Source: an uncultured Thermoanaerobacterales bacterium (GTDB lineage: Bacteria; Bacillota; Clostridia; Christensenellales; UBA1242). From it: a DNA stretch of 8,641 nucleotides. This document shows positions 5,307 to 8,641 of this stretch, piece after piece. Numbering within the stretch: the stretch's first letter is position 1; every line of letters starts with the position of its first letter. Made by a program: the position numbers and the translations under genes. Under the pieces are notes generated by a model. It ran no database searches and was not told where the DNA came from. It saw nothing but the letters and a program-made list of their open reading frames with translations. The stretch covers positions 1 through 8,641 of the forward strand of contig CATKXA010000037.1 in NCBI GenBank assembly GCA_949840475.1. The letters are read 5' to 3'.

Positions 5307-5383
5307 TGGTGGGCCATCACGGACTTGAACCGCGGACCGACCGGTTATGAGCCGGTTGCTCTAACCAACTGAGCTAATGGCCC
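5307..5383 (-). tRNA. tRNA with CAT anticodon: tRNA-Met or tRNA-Ile2
   Basis: Acceptor GGGCCAT / ATGGCCC, D arm GCTCAGTTGGTTAGAGC, anticodon stem ACCGG / CCGGT around CTCATAA (anticodon CAT), T arm with TTCAAGT, discriminator A and encoded CCA. It is not an initiator: the first pair is G-C, where initiators have an unpaired position 1, and the anticodon stem lacks the three G-C pairs. Position 4-69 and 5-68 are both C-G, as in lysidine-modified tRNA-Ile2, and the D and variable arms resemble B. subtilis Ile2 as I remember it. Automated callers would label it Met. Second gene of the operon. Confidence 0.93.
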
Positions 5384-5406
5384 TCGATGCTCCTCACTTT
5401 TAAGAA

Positions 5407-5483
5407 TGGTCGGGGTGGAGAGACTCGAACTCCCGGCCCCATGGACCCAAACCACGTGCGCTACCAAACTGCGCTACACCCCG
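5407..5483 (-). tRNA. tRNA-Pro (TGG)
   Basis: Acceptor CGGGGTG / CACCCCG, D arm GCGCAGTTTGGTAGCGC, anticodon stem CGTGG / CCATG around TTTGGGT (anticodon TGG), T arm with TTCGAGT, discriminator A and encoded CCA. First gene of the operon, about 15 nt after the predicted transcription start. Confidence 0.97.
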
Positions 5484-5504
5484 ATCTCGTGAGCCGACTA
5501 TAAA

Positions 5505-5533
5505 AATATACACTATACGCAAAACATTGTCAA
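5505..5533 (-). promoter_or_regulatory. Promoter of the six-tRNA operon
   Basis: On the minus strand the -35 is a perfect TTGACA (5528-5533), the spacer is 17 bp and the -10 is TATATT (5505-5510). Transcription should start near 5498, just before tRNA-Pro at 5483. This is the strongest promoter in the window, as expected for stable RNA. The 130 nt between it and the TraX gene stop hold no clear terminator or gene. Confidence 0.88.
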
Positions 5534-5664
5534 CAAAAAATTAAAAATTTAATCAAAAATTATTTATGATTTTGTGCATCATGCTTTATGCTTTCTTTGC
5601 AATATCCTTTCCCCTTTTCTGTATCTATTTTTAGTATATTCAAATTGAAAACTTATAGTTAATT

Positions 5665-6333
5665 CTAAAGAAAAAGAGTTATTATAAAAATGATTAATAG
5701 ATGAACTGGATAGAAAACATAAAATAAATATTTCAGATTTTTATTACCTTTGTGCCCATTATAAAACATTAGTAATAAAATGGATATTAAATTGCAAAAA
5801 CCTATTAGATTAATCAAAGTGAACCCACCAAACAGACAGTTTTTTAAAGTTAACGACAAAAGCACAACCGCCCCTATTGGCAAATATAGTTTTTTATCTT
5901 TAAGAAAATAAAACACGCAAACAAGTACAACGCCTAATGTTCCATAGTCAATAATATTAAAAGGCTCAAGTATTATTAAGGCCGCAAAAATCAAAATTCC
6001 AAAAATAATTGAAACAATCTGAAGCCTGTTGTAATTTTCAATCAAATGTATAATGAGAATTGCCATCAAAAAAGTAAAGAGAATGTTAAGAGCAAAACGC
6101 TGCGTAAGTAAAAAATATGGGATTTGAGAAACCAGTGCTACTATCGCCATATTAAATACATACATTTTTCTGTTTGAAGTATACCTTAACCCCTGTGCTA
6201 TAAAAAAAGCAAATATCGGAAAAGCTATTCTTCCTATCGCCCTAAGCCAAATTGCGTCAGGAAAAATTTGCCAGCCTATATGGTCAATCAGCATGCTAAT
6301 AAGAGCAATGAATTTGAGCACATTTCTATTCAT
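5665..6333 (-). CDS. TraX-family integral membrane protein
   Basis: A multi-pass membrane protein of the TraX family. F-plasmid TraX N-acetylates pilin; the role of chromosomal Firmicute members is unknown, though relationship to acyltransferase-type membrane enzymes is plausible. Family signatures are LKFIALISMLIDHIG near the N-terminus, LRAIGRIAFPIFAFFIAQGL, SQIPYFLL, the LNILFTF segment and the C-terminal YLFYVFYPVHLL. About seven or eight hydrophobic helices cover the 222 residues, a normal family length. I start at the ATG at 6333, giving MNRNVLKF. An ATG two codons upstream (6339) also exists, but no Shine-Dalgarno site precedes either, and the promoter at 6340-6368 places the transcript start exactly on 6333. 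No conjugation genes are nearby. Confidence 0.9.
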   Translation of the reverse strand: MNRNVLKFIALISMLIDHIGWQIFPDAIWLRAIGRIAFPIFAFFIAQGLRYTSNRKMYVFNMAIVALVSQIPYFLLTQRFALNILFTFLMAILIIHLIENYNRLQIVSIIFGILIFAALIILEPFNIIDYGTLGVVLVCVFYFLKDKKLYLPIGAVVLLSLTLKNCLFGGFTLINLIGFCNLISILLLMFYNGHKGNKNLKYLFYVFYPVHLLIIFIITLFL

Positions 6334-6339
6334 GGACAT

Positions 6340-6368
6340 ATGATACTATAATTATAAATCAGGGTCAA
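6340..6368 (-). promoter_or_regulatory. TraX gene promoter giving a leaderless mRNA
   Basis: On the minus strand the -35 is TTGACC (6363-6368, 5 of 6), the spacer is 17 bp and the -10 is TATCAT (6340-6345, 5 of 6). Seven bases past the -10 is the A of the ATG at 6333. A competing -10, the perfect TATAAT at 6351-6356, lacks a -35 and would give a leader of about 5 nt before the ATG at 6339. Either way there is no room for a ribosome binding site. Confidence 0.6.
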
Positions 6369-6380
6369 AGAAATTAAGTA

Positions 6381-6409
6381 TTGAAAATATCAAAATTATA
6401 TGCTATATT
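6381..6409 (+). promoter_or_regulatory. Promoter of the HD-domain gene
   Basis: The -35 is TTGAAA (6381-6386), the spacer is 17 bp and the -10 is TATATT (6404-6409) with an extended TGC. Transcription should begin near 6416, just before AAGGAG (6419-6424) and the ATG at 6432. It is back to back with the TraX promoter, with 12 bp between the two -35 boxes. Confidence 0.8.
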
Positions 6410-6431
6410 GTTAACTATAAGGAGTAAAAAC

Positions 6432-7037
6432 ATGAATAAAGACAAATTAAATGTAGAATATTTGAATCTTGTTTGTGGTTTAAAAGATGTAAAAAGATAT
6501 AAAAGGCTACCCACAATGCATGAAAGTGTTGCCAGCCATAGCTTTATGTCGTGTTTTTTAGCAGATACACTAATTGATGAATACAATATTAAGGTTAATA
6601 AACAAAAAGTAATTGAATTACTGCTTTATCATGATTTACCCGAGGTTGGTATGGACTACGACATACAAGCAGTTGAAGTTGAAAAAAATGCCAATCTTAA
6701 AATGCAAAAAACGCAAATGGAACACTTAAAAGTAGAAAAAATATCTAAAAAATACAATAAAAGCATATTTCATAAAAATTTTGTAGAATTTGACGAAGCA
6801 AAAACTCAAGAATCAAAATTCGCAAATTTGATTGACAAACTTGAATCATCATTTCATGTTTTAAATAGAAAATGCAAAGGTTTTACAGACGCGGATTTTA
6901 TATTTCAAATAAATTGTATAAGTAGATATGTTTCCTATTTCCCTGAGCTTAAACCCTTGTTTAATGAAGTGAATAATCAAATAATGAATATGCAAGCAAA
7001 AATCAAAAAAGAAAACAAATCAAAAAAAGAGGCTTAA
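6432..7037 (+). CDS. HD-domain phosphohydrolase, YfbR/HDDC2-like 5'-nucleotidase
   Basis: A 201-residue HD-domain protein. YfbR-type relatives are metal-dependent 5'-deoxynucleotidases that hydrolyse deoxynucleoside monophosphates. Visible metal and catalytic residues are H36 (in VASHSF), H67-D68 with E71 (in YHDLPEVG) and D135 (in NLIDKLES), and the YKRLPTM segment (23-29) resembles the RWPLM substrate-binding stretch of E. coli YfbR. The C-terminus is a lysine-rich tail. I start at the ATG at 6432 because AAGGAG lies 7 nt upstream. The frame is open back to a TTG at 6381, but that falls inside the -35 box of its promoter. The substrate is not provable here; a helical insert between the HD pair and D135 (about 80-125) is highly charged. 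It converges with the ABC-F gene. Confidence 0.88.
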   Translation: MNKDKLNVEYLNLVCGLKDVKRYKRLPTMHESVASHSFMSCFLADTLIDEYNIKVNKQKVIELLLYHDLPEVGMDYDIQAVEVEKNANLKMQKTQMEHLKVEKISKKYNKSIFHKNFVEFDEAKTQESKFANLIDKLESSFHVLNRKCKGFTDADFIFQINCISRYVSYFPELKPLFNEVNNQIMNMQAKIKKENKSKKEA

Positions 7038-7049
7038 AAACCTCTTTTT
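7024..7049. terminator. Bidirectional terminator overlapping the HD gene stop
   Basis: The 9-bp stem AAAAAGAGG / CCTCTTTTT (7024-7032 and 7041-7049) has an 8-nt loop and T runs on both strands. The 5' arm encodes the last residues of the HD protein, and its TAA stop (7035-7037) lies in the loop. The ABC-F stop codon is 4 nt beyond the other arm, so one element ends both genes. Confidence 0.88.
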
Positions 7050-7052
7050 ATT

Positions 7053-8624
7053 TTAAACTATACCTAAATATTCGTCGTAAGTCGTTTCCTTGTCGTAGAC
7101 TTTGGTTTGGTTAATAACGATTATTCTATTCGCAACAGTTTGCAAAATTTCATGGTCCTGAGATGTGAACAAAAGTGGAGATTTATAATTAATCATTCCT
7201 TTATTAAGTGCAGTTATACTTTCAAGGTCTAAATGGTTGGTAGGCTCATCCATTATTAGAACATTGCCCGCTTTAAGCATTGCACGGGCAAGCATACAAC
7301 GCACCTTTTCTCCACCACTTAAAACCTTAGCTTTTTTGTTGCCCTCTTCGCCTGTGAATAACATTCTACCAAGCCAGCTTCTAACAAATGTTTGGTCTTT
7401 TTCAACAGAGTATTGTGCAAGCCAGTCAACTAAGTTTAAATCACAGCCGTCAAAATATTCGTCATTGTTTTCAGGTAGATAAGAAACACTTGCTGTTGAG
7501 CCCCAAACCACTCTACCTGTATCTGGTTGTTCTTCCCCAACCAGAACTTTAAACAGCATTGTTATAACATTTGCCTTGTCGCTCAAAAACGCAATTTTAT
7601 CGTTTTTGTTAACCGTAAACGATACTTTTTCAAAAAATCCTTTCTTAGAAATGTTTTCAACACGTAAAACTTCGTTGCCAAGGTCGCGAGCTGGTCTGAA
7701 ATCTATATATGGATATTTTCTTGAAGAAGGTTTAATATCTACAAATTCAAGACGTTCAAGTTCTTTTTTACGGCTTGTTGCTTGTTTACTTTTAGATGCG
7801 TTTGCAGAGAATCTTGCAATAAAGTCTTGCAGTTCTTTAGCACGTTGCTCTGCCTTTTTGTTTTGTTCTTTTGCTTGCCTTGCAAGTAGTTGAGATGTTT
7901 CATACCAGAAATCATAGTTACCAAGATACATATTTATCTTGCCATAGTCGACGTCGCAAATATGCGTACAAATCCTATTCAAAAAGTATCTGTTATGCGA
8001 TACTACAATTACAATATTTTCAAACTCGAGCAAAAAGTTTTCAAGCCAGTTTACGGTTTTAGCGTCAAGATTGTTTGTTGGCTCGTCGAGTATCAAAATA
8101 TCTGGATTCATGAAAAGTGCCTTTGCAAGCAACACTTTAACCTTTGCTTTTGGCTCCATATCACGCATATAAACACCGAAAAAGTCTGGTGAAATGCCTA
8201 GCTTTTGAAGGAGAGATTCTGCCTCGCCCTCTGCTTCCCAGCCGTTAAGCTCTGCAAATTCTTGCTCTAGCTCAGATGCACGAATACCATCCTCATCAGT
8301 AAATGGGTCTTTAGCGTAAAGAGCGTCTTTTTCGTTCATAATCTGAACAAGCCTAGAATGACCAAGAATTACAGTATCTAAAACTGTTAAATCATCATAA
8401 GCGTTTTGATTCTGGTTAAGAACGCTCATACGTTCGCCTCTGTCAATCAAAATTTCGCCCGAACTTGGCTCAATTGCCCCAGACAAAACTTTTAAAAATG
8501 TGGACTTACCCGCACCATTTGCACCGATTATTCCATAGCAGTTGCCTTTAGTGAATTTTAAATTAACGTCTTCAAAAAGAACACGGCCACCAAATTGCAA
8601 TCTTACATTGTTTACTAATACCAT
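7053..8624 (-). CDS. ABC-F family ATPase (YbiT/YkpA-like) with one degenerate ATP site
   Basis: A 523-residue soluble protein with two ABC domains and no membrane segment; ABC-F proteins bind the ribosomal E site and act on translation. Domain 1 has Walker A GANGAGKST (34-42), Walker B with D180-E181 and the switch H210, but its signature reads MEPKAK (156-161) instead of LSGGEK. A charged helical linker (about 245-295), the part that reaches P-site tRNA, follows. Domain 2 has an intact LSGGEK (435-440) and Walker B with D459-E460, but its P-loop has lost the lysine (SDKANVITM, 348-356) and the switch His is Q489. Start ATG at 8624 with GGGAG upstream. Without a neighbouring resistance gene or fuller comparison I cannot say whether it is housekeeping or a resistance factor; its YbiT/YkpA-like layout favours housekeeping. 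Confidence 0.92.
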   Translation of the reverse strand: MVLVNNVRLQFGGRVLFEDVNLKFTKGNCYGIIGANGAGKSTFLKVLSGAIEPSSGEILIDRGERMSVLNQNQNAYDDLTVLDTVILGHSRLVQIMNEKDALYAKDPFTDEDGIRASELEQEFAELNGWEAEGEAESLLQKLGISPDFFGVYMRDMEPKAKVKVLLAKALFMNPDILILDEPTNNLDAKTVNWLENFLLEFENIVIVVSHNRYFLNRICTHICDVDYGKINMYLGNYDFWYETSQLLARQAKEQNKKAEQRAKELQDFIARFSANASKSKQATSRKKELERLEFVDIKPSSRKYPYIDFRPARDLGNEVLRVENISKKGFFEKVSFTVNKNDKIAFLSDKANVITMLFKVLVGEEQPDTGRVVWGSTASVSYLPENNDEYFDGCDLNLVDWLAQYSVEKDQTFVRSWLGRMLFTGEEGNKKAKVLSGGEKVRCMLARAMLKAGNVLIMDEPTNHLDLESITALNKGMINYKSPLLFTSQDHEILQTVANRIIVINQTKVYDKETTYDEYLGIV

Positions 8625-8641
8625 ACTCTGCTCCCAATAAA

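Noticed and set aside
5562..5645. A 27-codon minus-strand frame from a TTG between TraX and the tRNA operon
   Set aside because: The codons look protein-like in places, but there is no ribosome binding site, no ATG and no recognisable family; too short to call a gene or relic.
5665..6333. TraX as a sign of a conjugative element
   Set aside because: No other transfer, relaxase, integrase or plasmid gene is present, and TraX-family proteins are common on Firmicute chromosomes.
6381..6431. Seventeen extra N-terminal codons of the HD gene from the TTG at 6381
   Set aside because: That TTG is part of the gene's -35 box, upstream of the predicted transcript start, and the ATG at 6432 has a good Shine-Dalgarno site.
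7237..8192. Several plus-strand frames and one minus-strand alternative frame within the ABC-F gene
   Set aside because: All overlap a complete ABC-F protein with recognisable motifs and lack start signals.

Overview
The window is AT-rich (about one third G+C by eye), has strong Shine-Dalgarno sites, and carries the start of a sporulation sigma-factor operon. It therefore comes from an endospore-forming low-G+C Firmicute, most likely a Clostridia-type bacterium. Nothing in the sequence fixes the genus.

Layout. (1) 1-1056, minus strand: spoIIAA-spoIIAB-sigF, the forespore-commitment operon, with sigF cut off by the window edge after 94 codons. (2) 1208-2384, minus strand: a PHP-family metal-dependent phosphoesterase, preceded by a 90-residue unrecognised protein. 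(3) 2385-4537: three genes I do not recognise. One is on the plus strand and fires from a divergent promoter that shares a palindromic -35 box with the 90-residue gene. The other two form a tight minus-strand pair ending at the same bidirectional terminator. (4) 4538-4855: a gene-free stretch with a promoter for the minus-strand pair, a strand-biased GAAA hairpin, nested inverted repeats and a strong tRNA-operon terminator. (5) 4856-5533, minus strand: a six-tRNA operon in the order Pro(TGG), CAT (Met or Ile2), Asp(GTC), Phe(GAA), Thr(TGT), Tyr(GTA). All six encode CCA, and a near-consensus promoter precedes them. (6) 5665-6409: a TraX-family membrane protein on the minus strand, probably translated from a leaderless mRNA, divergent from an HD-domain nucleotidase-like gene on the plus strand (6432-7037). 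(7) 7053-8624, minus strand: an ABC-F ATPase whose second ATP site has lost several key residues. It converges on the HD gene through a shared terminator.

How the parts work together. SpoIIAB (anti-sigma factor and kinase), SpoIIAA (anti-anti-sigma factor) and SigmaF form one partner-switching module. The rest is a mosaic of short housekeeping or accessory units, each with its own visible promoter or terminator. The window shows no insertion sequence, phage gene, CRISPR array or toxin system. The least explained parts are the three unknown proteins at 2478-4537 and the structured non-coding stretch beside the tRNA operon.
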